Of a stretch of 64,000 nucleotides of DNA, positions 41,712 to 50,134 are shown one piece after another (the stretch's first letter is position 1; each line of letters starts with the position of its first letter). A program made the translations under genes and the position numbers. The stretch is from positions 1 through 64,000 of the forward strand of contig CALUPW010000007.1 of NCBI GenBank assembly GCA_944322785.1, in the 5' to 3' direction. The notes below the pieces were generated by a model. That model ran no database searches, was not told where the DNA came from, and saw only the letters and a program-made list of their open reading frames with translations. The stretch is from Candidatus Gastranaerophilales bacterium. GTDB taxonomy: Bacteria > Cyanobacteriota > Vampirovibrionia > Gastranaerophilales > Gastranaerophilaceae.

Positions 41712-42080
41712 ATGGCGGACAAAATTACAGGTATTGAAGATTTAGAAGAAGTTAAGGCGGCGGCAGCGGCGCAGGGGACGACTGTTCCTAATTATAACGA
41801 GTGGTATCAGATTATGCAGCAATTGGAAGAGCTGGGGGTAGAATCCACGGGGTCTTATGCCGGCGACAAGGCAAAAATCGAGGAAGTTCAGCAGGCTGTT
41901 GAAGATTATATTCGAGAGGCGCAGATAGAACAGGCTGCAACAGAATCCCGCAAGGAAAATCAGCAGGTTAAAGAGGTGTCCGAAACCGACAGTGAACAGA
42001 CTGTAAAGGCTAATGTTGCAAATGCGACAAGTTCACAGCTGATGGCGGATTATATGAAGATTTATCATTTACTGCCATAA
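41712..42080 (+). CDS. Hypothetical acidic helical protein (122 aa)
   Basis: No domain recognised. Acidic, Gln/Glu/Ala-rich, predicted helical by eye (EDLEEVKAAAAAQ, KIEEVQQAVEDYIREAQIE), no signal peptide. Start ATG at 41712 has AAGGAGAG upstream, so translation is well supported. Its end overlaps the convergent lepB stop region by 12 bases. Confidence 0.65.
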   Translation: MADKITGIEDLEEVKAAAAAQGTTVPNYNEWYQIMQQLEELGVESTGSYAGDKAKIEEVQQAVEDYIREAQIEQAATESRKENQQVKEVSETDSEQTVKANVANATSSQLMADYMKIYHLLP

Positions 42081-42731
42081 TTTTTTAATTCTTTTTGGCG
42101 GCCAGAATATTGTAACGGCACGTCCGATAAATCTTTCTTTCGGGAGAAGTCCCCAGTATCTGCCGTCCTGTGAATTTCCACGGTTATCACCGAGCATCAG
42201 GTAGTAGTTTTGCGGAATTTGAAATTCACATGTAATTGTTTCGGAGCATTGCGGGTAATCGTAAGGGCTTTGTACGTAGGGTTCATCAAGCGGTTTTCCG
42301 TTAATATAAACGGTATATCGACCATCTTTATCGGGAGTTATTTTGACTTTTTCTCCGGGAAGTCCGATTACACGTTTTATATAGGCTATATCTTTACAGA
42401 AAAATCCAGTAAGTCTTGAAAATACACGCCACGGAGTATATTTAAGTTTTTCAAACGGCGGATAAAATACCATGATATCGCCCCGTTCAGGTGTCCTGTA
42501 AAATCTTGAATATCTTTCGACAACAATTCTGTCGCCCTCAAGAAGCGTCGGATGCATTGATGCTGACGGAATCCAGCGGATTTCACCGATGAAAAATCTT
42601 ATTATTATAACCATTACAAGAACAAATACGATTGTTTCTATTGTTTCACGGACAATCGGATTCAGTTTTTCATATCTGGCTTTAATTTCTTTGTAATAAT
42701 TTATTATTTTTTCTTTTATGTTATACATCAT
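42069..42731 (-). CDS. lepB: Signal peptidase I
   Basis: Membrane-bound serine protease that removes signal peptides from exported proteins. The 220-residue protein has one N-terminal membrane helix (IVFVLVMVIIIRFFI), the catalytic Ser58 in IPSASMHPTL, the general base Lys119 in AYIKRVIGLPGE, and the box E motif LGDNRGNSQDGRYWG. Size matches the Gram-positive/cyanobacterial type. It overlaps the upstream polyprenyl synthase gene by 11 bases, so the two are translationally coupled. Confidence 0.96.
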   Translation of the reverse strand: MMYNIKEKIINYYKEIKARYEKLNPIVRETIETIVFVLVMVIIIRFFIGEIRWIPSASMHPTLLEGDRIVVERYSRFYRTPERGDIMVFYPPFEKLKYTPWRVFSRLTGFFCKDIAYIKRVIGLPGEKVKITPDKDGRYTVYINGKPLDEPYVQSPYDYPQCSETITCEFQIPQNYYLMLGDNRGNSQDGRYWGLLPKERFIGRAVTIFWPPKRIKKLWQ

Positions 42732-43599
42732 TTAAAATTTCCAAAAGCTCCCGAATTGCCCGTGTATATTGGTTATTATCAAGTGATTTAAGATGTTTGT
42801 CAGCCTCAACTATATAATTATTTAACAAAGATTTTGTTTTTTCAATCCCCTCATCGAGGTTTGACGTATTTCCGGCAAAAATCACAGGGGCATTGTAAAT
42901 CCCGTTTGAGATGTCATTTTGAGAAGGTTTTAAATCCGATTTTTCAGAAATATTTATCAAATCGTCACGTATCTGAAATGCAAGTCCGAAATTACATGCA
43001 AATTCATTAACTTGATTTAAGTTAGAGCATCCTGCAAGTATCATTGCACCGCTTAATGCTGTTTGAAAAAGCCGTGCTGTTTTTTGCTCTGTTTTTTTTA
43101 TATATTCATCAATTGTTATAATGCGAAATTTATTAAAATACTGGTAAACTTCACCCTGGCACATGTTTTCGAGAGTTCCGGCGCAAAGAGAAATTATTTG
43201 CGGAGTATTTAATGCATTCAGTTTTTTTAATGCTGTCGACAGAAGATAGTCGCCCGCAAGAATTGCGATTTTATTTCCGAAAGTTGTATTTAAAGTTTTT
43301 TCACCTCGTCTTGTTTCGCTTTCGTCAATTACATCGTCATGAATCAGTGATGCGTTATGAATAATTTCAATAACGGTTTGGAATGAATATTGTTTTTCAT
43401 CAATGTTTGTATTCACGGCTCTAAGATACAAAAACGAAAGCAGCGGGCGGATTCGTTTGGCTTTTCTTGTCAAAAAATTTTTTAAAATATTATCTGTAAA
43501 CGGCGAAAGATTTATTTCTTCTGTAAGTTCACGTTCAACTTTTTCAATATCTTTTTTTACAAGATTGTATATTTCATGGTATTTTTGATTAAAGCTCAT
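42721..43599 (-). CDS. Trans-polyprenyl diphosphate synthase
   Basis: Head-to-tail condensation of IPP onto allylic diphosphates, probably making a long-chain prenyl for quinone or a C15/C20 intermediate. The first Asp-rich motif is HDDVIDESETRRGEKT; the second, normally DDxxD, reads FQIRDDLINI, with Asn at the last position. The 292-residue length is slightly short. It starts at 43599 and overlaps lepB. Which chain length it makes cannot be settled from sequence alone. It uses the IPP/DMAPP supplied by the ispH product. Confidence 0.87.
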   Translation of the reverse strand: MSFNQKYHEIYNLVKKDIEKVERELTEEINLSPFTDNILKNFLTRKAKRIRPLLSFLYLRAVNTNIDEKQYSFQTVIEIIHNASLIHDDVIDESETRRGEKTLNTTFGNKIAILAGDYLLSTALKKLNALNTPQIISLCAGTLENMCQGEVYQYFNKFRIITIDEYIKKTEQKTARLFQTALSGAMILAGCSNLNQVNEFACNFGLAFQIRDDLINISEKSDLKPSQNDISNGIYNAPVIFAGNTSNLDEGIEKTKSLLNNYIVEADKHLKSLDNNQYTRAIRELLEILNDV

Positions 43600-43693
43600 G
43601 ACTGAATTATATCATAAACGTTTATGTTAAAAGATTATTAAACTTTTTTATCTTGGGACGGAGTGTGTCGAAATTAAAGAAATATTCTAAGCA

Positions 43694-43720
43694 AAAAAAA
43701 ACGACCGCAAGGCCGTTGAA
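43694..43720 (-). terminator. Minus-strand terminator, copy 1
   Basis: AACGACC-GCAA-GGCCGTT with an A-run (T-run on minus). The whole ~43-base unit, including AAAATTAATAGGAAAAAGG, is repeated at 43820-43862. Confidence 0.7.
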
Positions 43721-43747
43721 AATTAATAGGAAAAAGGAGGGACCCCG

Positions 43748-43772
43748 CTTTTTTGATTAAGTATCAAAAAAG
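43748..43772. repeat. TAAGT-loop hairpin element
   Basis: CTTTTTTGAT-TAAGT-ATCAAAAAAG between CCCCG and AAGGGGGG. Same design as the type 1 hairpins in the tRNA-Val array (CCG-CTTTTCGAC-TAAGT-GTCGAAAAG-AAGG). Confidence 0.65.
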
Positions 43773-43819
43773 AAGGGGGGCTTTCCCGCCCGTCGAAAAA
43801 GAAGTAATATATGACTCAA

Positions 43820-43846
43820 AAAAAAAACGACCGCAAGGCCGTTGAA
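43820..43846 (-). terminator. Minus-strand terminator, copy 2
   Basis: Second copy of the AACGACC-GCAA-GGCCGTT hairpin with its A-run, 126 bases from the first. Together they end the four-gene lineage-specific run. The gap 43600-43986 holds no gene. Confidence 0.7.
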
Positions 43847-43986
43847 AATTAATAGGAAAAAGGGAAAGGAAATATATATAAAGCTCTTTCTTTGTGTTGT
43901 TTTTCCATTCTTAAACCATTTATCCGTTTAAGTTTGACTTTTCTATGTAGAAACAGTATATTTTACAGTTTCATTTTATTTAAGGA

Positions 43987-44988
43987 TTAACCGAAAGTTT
44001 TGAAGGTTGATTCAGTGTTCTTTTCAATAACTTTTTCAACAGCATCCATTTCTGTCTGGATTGCGTTTTGTTCGGTATCCAGTTGTTTCAATCTCAATTC
44101 AAGGTTTTTGTCTTGAGCTTGAATTATTTCGATTTTTGCATTGATATCTTGAATTGCTTGATCATAAAGGTATTTTTCATGTTCATATTCGTTCATTGCA
44201 TCGTTGTATGCATCCTGATCGGTTACTGTGTTGGTTGTTAATGCATATTGAGTATATGCACCTGTTCCGTCATTGTTCGGAATATGAATTGCAATAAATC
44301 TTCCTGATGTGTCACGTTCAACTCGGCATCCTTCAACTGCTTTGATTTCTTCAACTTTAGTGTCGCTGCCGATTGTGTAGCAGTTGATATTGCTCAAAAT
44401 ATTTCCGTTTTCATCAACCATATTTGCGTTGTTGTCAATGTCTGATTTTTTATAGAAATAAGGTACTTCCTGACCTGATGTTGTATCTTTTACATAGCGA
44501 ATATACCATTCATCAGTTCCGTATTTGTCTTGTAGTTGAACCATCCAAGCTTGTTCTTCAGCTTGTTTTGCTGCTCTTTCCGTATCGTTTTCAACAGAAG
44601 GATCCTCAGTTCCAAGAACTCTTAATGCAACTGAACCTACATAATATTGACCGCCTTGAACATTAATAACACTGGTGGATGCTGCAACCGGAACATAATC
44701 ATCCTGCCATTTTGAAAGATAGCTTACCGTATAAGTTCCGTCGGTTTGTGCTATCATTGCGGTAATTTCATTTGTTAAAGCACCATCTTCAAATGTGTAA
44801 ACAGTTTGTGTGTAACTGTCAACAGACGGAGGAACTGGTACTGACATACCCAGAAGGTCATTATAGTAGTTGGCAGACTGATTAGACAATGCGGTACGTT
44901 GCTGGTTGATTTGTTGACCTTCGTACTCAACATTAGTCTTTCGGGCTGTCAAGCCTAAAAATCTAGCTTGTGACGCTGCCATTCCCAT
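43987..44988 (-). CDS. Lineage-specific MGMAASQARFL-type coiled-coil protein
   Basis: The 333-residue product from ATG 44988 begins MGMAASQARFLGLTARKTNV and ends with a coiled coil (KNLELRLKQLDTEQNAIQTE ... VIEKNTESTFKTFG). I remember this N-terminal block and tail as a family repeated many times in Gastranaerophilales genomes, of unknown function; this is recollection, not a search. The middle is beta-rich and acidic. GGAAAA lies ~13 bases upstream; an in-frame extension to 45075 adds 29 Cys/Lys-rich residues that look non-coding. Two tandem terminators follow. Confidence 0.75.
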   Translation of the reverse strand: MGMAASQARFLGLTARKTNVEYEGQQINQQRTALSNQSANYYNDLLGMSVPVPPSVDSYTQTVYTFEDGALTNEITAMIAQTDGTYTVSYLSKWQDDYVPVAASTSVINVQGGQYYVGSVALRVLGTEDPSVENDTERAAKQAEEQAWMVQLQDKYGTDEWYIRYVKDTTSGQEVPYFYKKSDIDNNANMVDENGNILSNINCYTIGSDTKVEEIKAVEGCRVERDTSGRFIAIHIPNNDGTGAYTQYALTTNTVTDQDAYNDAMNEYEHEKYLYDQAIQDINAKIEIIQAQDKNLELRLKQLDTEQNAIQTEMDAVEKVIEKNTESTFKTFG

Positions 44989-45094
44989 GACTGTCTGTTT
45001 TCCTTTCGTCTTTGTGTACTTACACATGTGGTTACGACATTTCAGACGATATTCTTTAATTTTTATAACAGTCATGTTAAGAAATTGTTACAAA

Positions 45095-45616
45095 TTATTT
45101 TTCCCGATTTGAGCGAAATCGGTCTGAAATATAGGAAAGTATTGCACCTCCGATTTCTTCATTCGGGTCAAAGTTTGATTGCGGCGGGTTAATGGAGTTG
45201 CGCACAAGCATTGCAACAAGAGGTCCGAATGCATCCGGAACCTGAATTTTCCTGTAAATTCCGGCTAAAAAAGTCTGAATGTTCGGGGAGTTTGTATTGT
45301 TAAATCTGGAAAGCAGCGGATACATTTTATCAATATTTTTTGTTTTGTTTTCTGCAAGGCGGTCTAAAATATACAGATTTTCCGTAATTTCCGCTTCGCA
45401 GGTTGAAGTTGCAAGAATATTAGATATATATGGAAGAGCATTCTCTTTTTGTTTTACAAAATAGTCTACCTTTATCGGGTCTACCAGAATGTAATTTCTC
45501 TGTCCTGCAGGCATTTGTACCGGCATTGAATAAAGCGGAACAATACTTTCCTGCTTAACCGGTTTATAGGGCGTTATATTATTATATATGCTATTTGATT
45601 GTACGGGTTGAATCAT
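45095..45616 (-). CDS. Lineage-specific protein with IQPV N-terminus
   Basis: The 173-residue protein begins MIQPVQSNSIYNN, the same IQPV opening as the 482-residue protein at 5489. Its core is helical with paired-helix units (YISNILATSTCEAEITENLY, LDRLAENKTKN), resembling short HEAT-type repeats. No signal peptide or membrane helix. It lies 42 bases after the 499-residue gene on the same strand. Function unknown. Confidence 0.7.
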   Translation of the reverse strand: MIQPVQSNSIYNNITPYKPVKQESIVPLYSMPVQMPAGQRNYILVDPIKVDYFVKQKENALPYISNILATSTCEAEITENLYILDRLAENKTKNIDKMYPLLSRFNNTNSPNIQTFLAGIYRKIQVPDAFGPLVAMLVRNSINPPQSNFDPNEEIGGAILSYISDRFRSNREK

Positions 45617-45658
45617 TTAAAAATCCTTTTTTATTTTTAAAGTAAAGCATCAAGTATT

Positions 45659-47158
45659 TTATGAATATACAAACGGAGGTCCGTTTTTGATTTCAAGTAA
45701 AATATTTTCAGCCATTGTTTTTAGTTCTTCTTTGGGTTTGCCAAGCCGTGCCTGTTTGTAGAATTCTTCCATCAAGGGTTCAATTGCTGCATCTTTTTTT
45801 GATTTAAAGTTTTTTAATTCAGTAGACACAAGTCTTTGCTGAAGTTCAATTTCGGTATCGGCATTGAGTTTTTTAACCTCAACATCTTTAATTGCATCTC
45901 CAGCAAGCTTTCCTCCGTATCCGACCGCTGTCAACCCTGTTGTTCCTAAAAATAGTGTTTTAAATTGTTTGTTGTCTGTATCAAGGAGATAGTTATAGAA
46001 AAATGCCCGATAATCGTCAACGTGAGAATAAAAAGTCGGTTTCGGGGTAGAGCCTCCGCCGCAATACGGGTTTGCATCAGCCGTTGATTTAGTGATTTCT
46101 TTTGTCAATTCGTTTATAAAATCTTTTTTGTCAGTCCAGTTAAGTTTTTCAAGATGTTTTTCAATTTCTTCTTTTGTGGGTTCAATTGATTTAAAAAGAT
46201 TTTTTAAATTCGCCATATCCTGAGATTTGGTTTTTTCTGTTGAATTTTCAACTATACTTCCGATTTCACGATTTATGTTTTTTACAAAATCATTAAGTTT
46301 GCCTTTGCTTTTTGTGAGATTTTTTAATGACAAAAATCCCATTCCGACAATTCCTGCAAAAGTCAAAAGTCCTGATAATATATAATTAATATTATTATTA
46401 GTTTGCCGTAGTGTTTGAGGTTGCGATTTTTCCCCTTTAAACATCAGTGCTTTAAAGGTTTCATCAGGAGAATTATTTTTATTTGAGTCAAAATTCAGAT
46501 ATTTACCGAGTTCTATTGCTTTTTGAGAGAGCATACTGCGTGTAATCCGGATTTTGCCGGCAAAGGACTGTGTTTCAATGGATATTAGTCGTTCCTGAAG
46601 ATTTTTTTGTATATCGGCTTCTTTCTTTTTAACCCAAACATCACGAAATCCGTCAAAAAAAGTTTTTCCCATAAATGCCATTGCAGTAAGTGCAAAAACT
46701 CCGGCTCCGGCAAGAATTGTTTTTCTGTTCGGGCATTCAACGATTCGGTAAAGTGCTTGAACGGTTTCTTCATTTATTGCAACGTTTCTGACGGTCGATG
46801 GCAGCCTTTTCATTGAATCTATTGTAAGATTTGTTTTAGAACTTTTGTAAATAAGTCCTGTAAGACCTGTGATAACACCCATTACGCCAAGTGCAATACC
46901 GCTTATCGGAATAAGATTTTTTTCGGCATTTCCGGAGTTTTCATAAAGTTTGTCGGGCATCTGAGTATTTCTTGAAATTACAAGGGTGTCCATTGTTTCA
47001 TCAAGGTTTACGTTTGAGGAATGTCCGGTTTCTTTTATATACGAATTGACAAGAACGCCTTCTTTAGTATCAGAGTTTGTTCTTTTCTGTGCACGTGTAA
47101 GATTTTTTTGCTGTCTTAAAGTTTCATTATCATGAAATGTATTATTGTTTACTTTCAT
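45659..47158 (-). CDS. Lineage-specific membrane protein with duplicated module
   Basis: The 499-residue protein has about four hydrophobic segments (ISGIALGVMGVITGLTGLIY ~85-104; ILAGAGVFALTAMAFMG ~148-164; YILSGLLTFAGIVGMGFLSL ~257-276; LFLGTTGLTAVGYGG ~404-418). The second and fourth are each followed by the same unit: FRDVWVKKKEADIQKNLQER (then LISIE) and IKDVEVKKLNADTEIELQQR (then LVSTE), an internal duplication. The N-terminus is long, polar and has no signal peptide. It overlaps the upstream gene by 17 bases. Function unknown. Confidence 0.75.
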   Translation of the reverse strand: MKVNNNTFHDNETLRQQKNLTRAQKRTNSDTKEGVLVNSYIKETGHSSNVNLDETMDTLVISRNTQMPDKLYENSGNAEKNLIPISGIALGVMGVITGLTGLIYKSSKTNLTIDSMKRLPSTVRNVAINEETVQALYRIVECPNRKTILAGAGVFALTAMAFMGKTFFDGFRDVWVKKKEADIQKNLQERLISIETQSFAGKIRITRSMLSQKAIELGKYLNFDSNKNNSPDETFKALMFKGEKSQPQTLRQTNNNINYILSGLLTFAGIVGMGFLSLKNLTKSKGKLNDFVKNINREIGSIVENSTEKTKSQDMANLKNLFKSIEPTKEEIEKHLEKLNWTDKKDFINELTKEITKSTADANPYCGGGSTPKPTFYSHVDDYRAFFYNYLLDTDNKQFKTLFLGTTGLTAVGYGGKLAGDAIKDVEVKKLNADTEIELQQRLVSTELKNFKSKKDAAIEPLMEEFYKQARLGKPKEELKTMAENILLEIKNGPPFVYS

Positions 47159-47846
47159 CTTTTTCTAAATCCTTTTCGTTCCCTGTAAGTTTTTTATACA
47201 AATCATGTATAAAAGTTTTAAGTTCAAATGCCTTTTTCGTTTCATCAATTTGCCTGTCTTCATTTTCGGTGTCGAGCGGCTTGAATATTCCAAATAAAGA
47301 TTTTACTTTTTTCTTAAATTCATTGAATGTTTCGGAGAGCTTTTTGTTTATTGAAGCCTTTAATTCACCCATTATTGCCGTCAGTTTGTCCGAAATATCC
47401 GCAAATTTCTGTTGAATTGTCTGAAAGACGTTTGAAATAACTGACGGAAGGGATTTAATCATGTTTATTGTTCCGCCGATTACTGTATTCAAAATAAAGT
47501 TTACGGGTTTTGCAATGACTGCGGGCGTATTATTTGTAAAAAATTGTGCAAGCTCTGCTGTTCTTGCTCTTGCATTATTCATAATGTTTTGAAAATTCTG
47601 CATTTGAAGTGCGAAATTCTGTAAATCCTGCTGACGCTGTGCTTTTGCGTTTGCCTGAGCCTTTAAAAAAGCTCCGATTGCGGCGCATTCGTTCCAGCTC
47701 ATTTCACCCGGTTTTGCGGAAAAGTCAGCTTTTCTCATTCCGCCTCCGCCGCCCATTCCGCTGCATATCGGGCAGGCTCCCTGCGGAAGTCCGTGCGGGC
47801 ATGTTCCTATTTTTGCACTGTTTGTATGTACAGTTGCTAATTGCAT
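47142..47846 (-). CDS. Lineage-specific protein with CPHG...CPIC zinc-type motif
   Basis: The 234-residue protein starts MQLATVHTNSAKIGTCPHGL and has CPHGLPQGACPIC (residues 16-28), a likely zinc knuckle, followed by a glycine run. The rest is a long amphipathic helical region (AKAQRQQDLQNFALQMQNFQ ... FADISDKLTAIMGELKASIN) ending in a charged tail. A moderately hydrophobic stretch (FILNTVIGGTINMIKSLPSVI) may touch membrane. It is first in a tight run of four lineage-specific genes (17-base overlap with the next). Function unknown; co-transcription suggests a common process, possibly at the envelope. Confidence 0.75.
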   Translation of the reverse strand: MQLATVHTNSAKIGTCPHGLPQGACPICSGMGGGGGMRKADFSAKPGEMSWNECAAIGAFLKAQANAKAQRQQDLQNFALQMQNFQNIMNNARARTAELAQFFTNNTPAVIAKPVNFILNTVIGGTINMIKSLPSVISNVFQTIQQKFADISDKLTAIMGELKASINKKLSETFNEFKKKVKSLFGIFKPLDTENEDRQIDETKKAFELKTFIHDLYKKLTGNEKDLEKDESKQ

Positions 47847-48207
47847 TAAAAAATCCTCTTCTATTTGCCGGAATTCTTAATTCCAAGTACGAGAGAGGAC
47901 ACTTAGAAAAATTTTTAATTTCTTCAAAAAGCACGTGAAGAAATCCGTTTTTCCGAGTGTTCCGGCTTTTACGGCTGCGGCTACAGCTGGAGATGTTCAC
48001 TCCATTTCCTCTTGTTTTAAAGAATAAAATAAACAAAACTTTATTGTCAAATAAATAAGGGGTTTTATTAAATAAAATTAAAATATTTCTTTATAATATA
48101 TAATATATAGATATTTAGAATTTATGTAAATTAATTTTTTATCAGACTAGCAAAAAAAAGTTTTCTTATGTATTATATAATGCATATTATTTTCATTGGA
48201 ATTTTAT

Positions 48208-49065
48208 ATGCAGTTACTCATTGATAAAGAATTAAATTCAAACGATAAGATTTTAAAACCTGATTTCAATTCAAGAACAGGACGGGAACTTTTAGCGTTT
48301 TACCTTCAAACTAAATTTAAACAGATAGTTTCATACGACAAACGATGTGATGCACCGATTTTTAAGGAAATTAATCCGTCATTTATTCAAAAATTCACAA
48401 GGAGATTGATTACCAATCCGCACAAGCGAATTTTAATCGGAATTACCGGTGAATCTGCATCAGGCAAATCAACAATCTGCAGAGAATTGAAAAATTTAAT
48501 CGAACAGCTTTCAATGCCGGTTTCAGTCTTAAGCACAGATAATTATTTTAACGATATATCTGAACTTATAAAAAAATACGGTGACTTTGATAATTTGCGT
48601 GATAACGGATACGATATTGATTCTCCGGCAAATTTTCAGCTTTCTCTTTTAAAACAAGATTTGATAAATCTTTCGGAAGGCAATAATATTAAAGCTCCCA
48701 GATATATTCCTAACGGCACCGGTGTTTCAGTTCCGCAATCTCTTGATATTCAATCCGACAAATTGATAGTCGTTGAAGGAATTGCAACAATGTATGAAGA
48801 TGTAAAAGATATTTTCGATGTGAAAATTTATATTGAAACAGACCTTGATACCCGCCGCAGACGTTTTATGAAAAGAGCTATAGAGGAACGAAATCAGAAT
48901 GAAATCAATGCTCAAAAACAATGGGATTATATAGTTGATGCAGGTGTTAAATATGTTCAGCCCGGCCGGAGTTCTGCCGATTTTGTACTGGACGGAAATG
49001 TTAACTTAAAATATTTTGATAAAATTCTTGAATATATCCATACAATTACCAATAATTTTCAATAA
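48208..49065 (+). CDS. Uridine kinase/phosphoribulokinase-family P-loop kinase
   Basis: P-loop kinase of the uridine kinase superfamily. The 285-residue product has ~75 N-terminal residues of unknown role, the Walker A motif GITGESASGKST, then STDNYFNDIS (substrate loop as in Udk), VVEGIATMYEDV and the lid RRRRFMKRAIEER. A canonical Udk is ~210 residues, so the N-terminal extension is unusual and the substrate may differ from uridine. ATG 48208 is used; an in-frame TTG 12 bases earlier is less likely. It stands alone: the 349 bases upstream (47847-48207) hold only AT-rich leader and short inverted repeats. Confidence 0.82.
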   Translation: MQLLIDKELNSNDKILKPDFNSRTGRELLAFYLQTKFKQIVSYDKRCDAPIFKEINPSFIQKFTRRLITNPHKRILIGITGESASGKSTICRELKNLIEQLSMPVSVLSTDNYFNDISELIKKYGDFDNLRDNGYDIDSPANFQLSLLKQDLINLSEGNNIKAPRYIPNGTGVSVPQSLDIQSDKLIVVEGIATMYEDVKDIFDVKIYIETDLDTRRRRFMKRAIEERNQNEINAQKQWDYIVDAGVKYVQPGRSSADFVLDGNVNLKYFDKILEYIHTITNNFQ

Positions 49066-49098
49066 AGTTTTAAGATTGCTTAACACTTTTAACTTATT

Positions 49099-49127
49099 TT
49101 GCACTTAAATTAAAAATATGGTAAAAT
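49099..49127 (+). promoter_or_regulatory. Probable promoter of pilP-Q-B-C operon
   Basis: TTGCAC (49099-49104), 17-base spacer, TAAAAT (49122-49127), giving a leader of ~128 bases. Confidence 0.55.
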
Positions 49128-49261
49128 TTTTTTAATCTGTTATTAGTACGTTTAAATCAGAAGAGATTTTTTAATTAAATACACTAAATAATTGATACGA
49201 TAATTAATTAATTTTACTATAATTTATTTGTACTAATCCAGGATAAGTAAATAGGTGGCAA

Positions 49262-50113
49262 GTGATTGAAAAGTTTATGAATAATGTGGATGAAAAAAAA
49301 GATGTAATTGAAATGTCCGGACGAAAAAAAGCCGGAATGGTTTTTATGTCTCTGTTTCTGGTAGGAATAATATTTGCAGCGGCAGGATGTACGGGCGGAA
49401 ATTCCGCACCGCCGACCCCTCCGCCAGCAGCACCTGCGCCTGCTCCGGCACCGGCTCCGGAAGCTGATACGGGAGCAGCACCGGCACCTGCAGCTGACAG
49501 TGATATTGCAAATGTTGCACCGGATGTAGTCAATACGGATGATGTAATGGTTGAACCGGGGGCTGCGGATAATCAGGGGCAGGACAAGAAAAAGAAAGCT
49601 AAAAAAGATAAAAAATCTGAAGACGATAAAGAGAGTGACGATATTGATATTATCGCAAATAACGGCGATAAAATGGTAACAATTGTTGTGGAACAGTCAG
49701 GACGTCCGGATCCTTTTGTGCCTGCAAATGAAAAAGTTGAAGAAAAAGATGATCAGGCTCAGAAACTTCTGGAGCTTCAAAAGGCAAAATTACAATATGA
49801 TCTGGTTGAGCCGCCTAATGCAGCAAGCGCAGACGGAGATGCCTCAAGAGTTTTAACAACAACTGTTTCCGGAATTATGTATGATAAAACAAGTCCTTCT
49901 GCAATTTTGAATATAGAGGGTTCTGATTTTCTCGTAAGATCCGGAGATGTTATTAACGGATATAAAGTTTTGGCAATAAGTCCTACCGTTGTCACGGTAC
50001 AGCTCGGGGCAAACGTATATCAAGCCGGAGTCGGACAGTTGCTGGCAACTGACGGTATAAATTACAACACAGTTTCGAATTTGAGTAAAAAATTCGGCGG
50101 TGCAAAAAAATAA
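49262..50113 (+). CDS. pilP: PilP-like pilus assembly lipoprotein
   Basis: In type IV pilus systems PilP links the PilN/O complex to the secretin. The 283-residue product has a membrane segment ending in a lipobox (LVGIIFAAAGC, Cys ~42), a Pro/Ala-rich linker (APAPAPAPAPEAD), a Lys/Asp-rich stretch, and a C-terminal beta domain (GRPDPFVP; VSGIMYDKTSPSAILNIEGS; YKVLAISPTVVTVQLG) that matches the PilP/GspC homology-region layout. The start is GTG 49262 after TAGGTGG. The secretin gene follows 21 bases later. The identification rests on architecture and position. Confidence 0.75.
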   Translation: MIEKFMNNVDEKKDVIEMSGRKKAGMVFMSLFLVGIIFAAAGCTGGNSAPPTPPPAAPAPAPAPAPEADTGAAPAPAADSDIANVAPDVVNTDDVMVEPGAADNQGQDKKKKAKKDKKSEDDKESDDIDIIANNGDKMVTIVVEQSGRPDPFVPANEKVEEKDDQAQKLLELQKAKLQYDLVEPPNAASADGDASRVLTTTVSGIMYDKTSPSAILNIEGSDFLVRSGDVINGYKVLAISPTVVTVQLGANVYQAGVGQLLATDGINYNTVSNLSKKFGGAKK

Positions 50114-50134
50114 GTTAGATAAGCAGGAGCAGAT

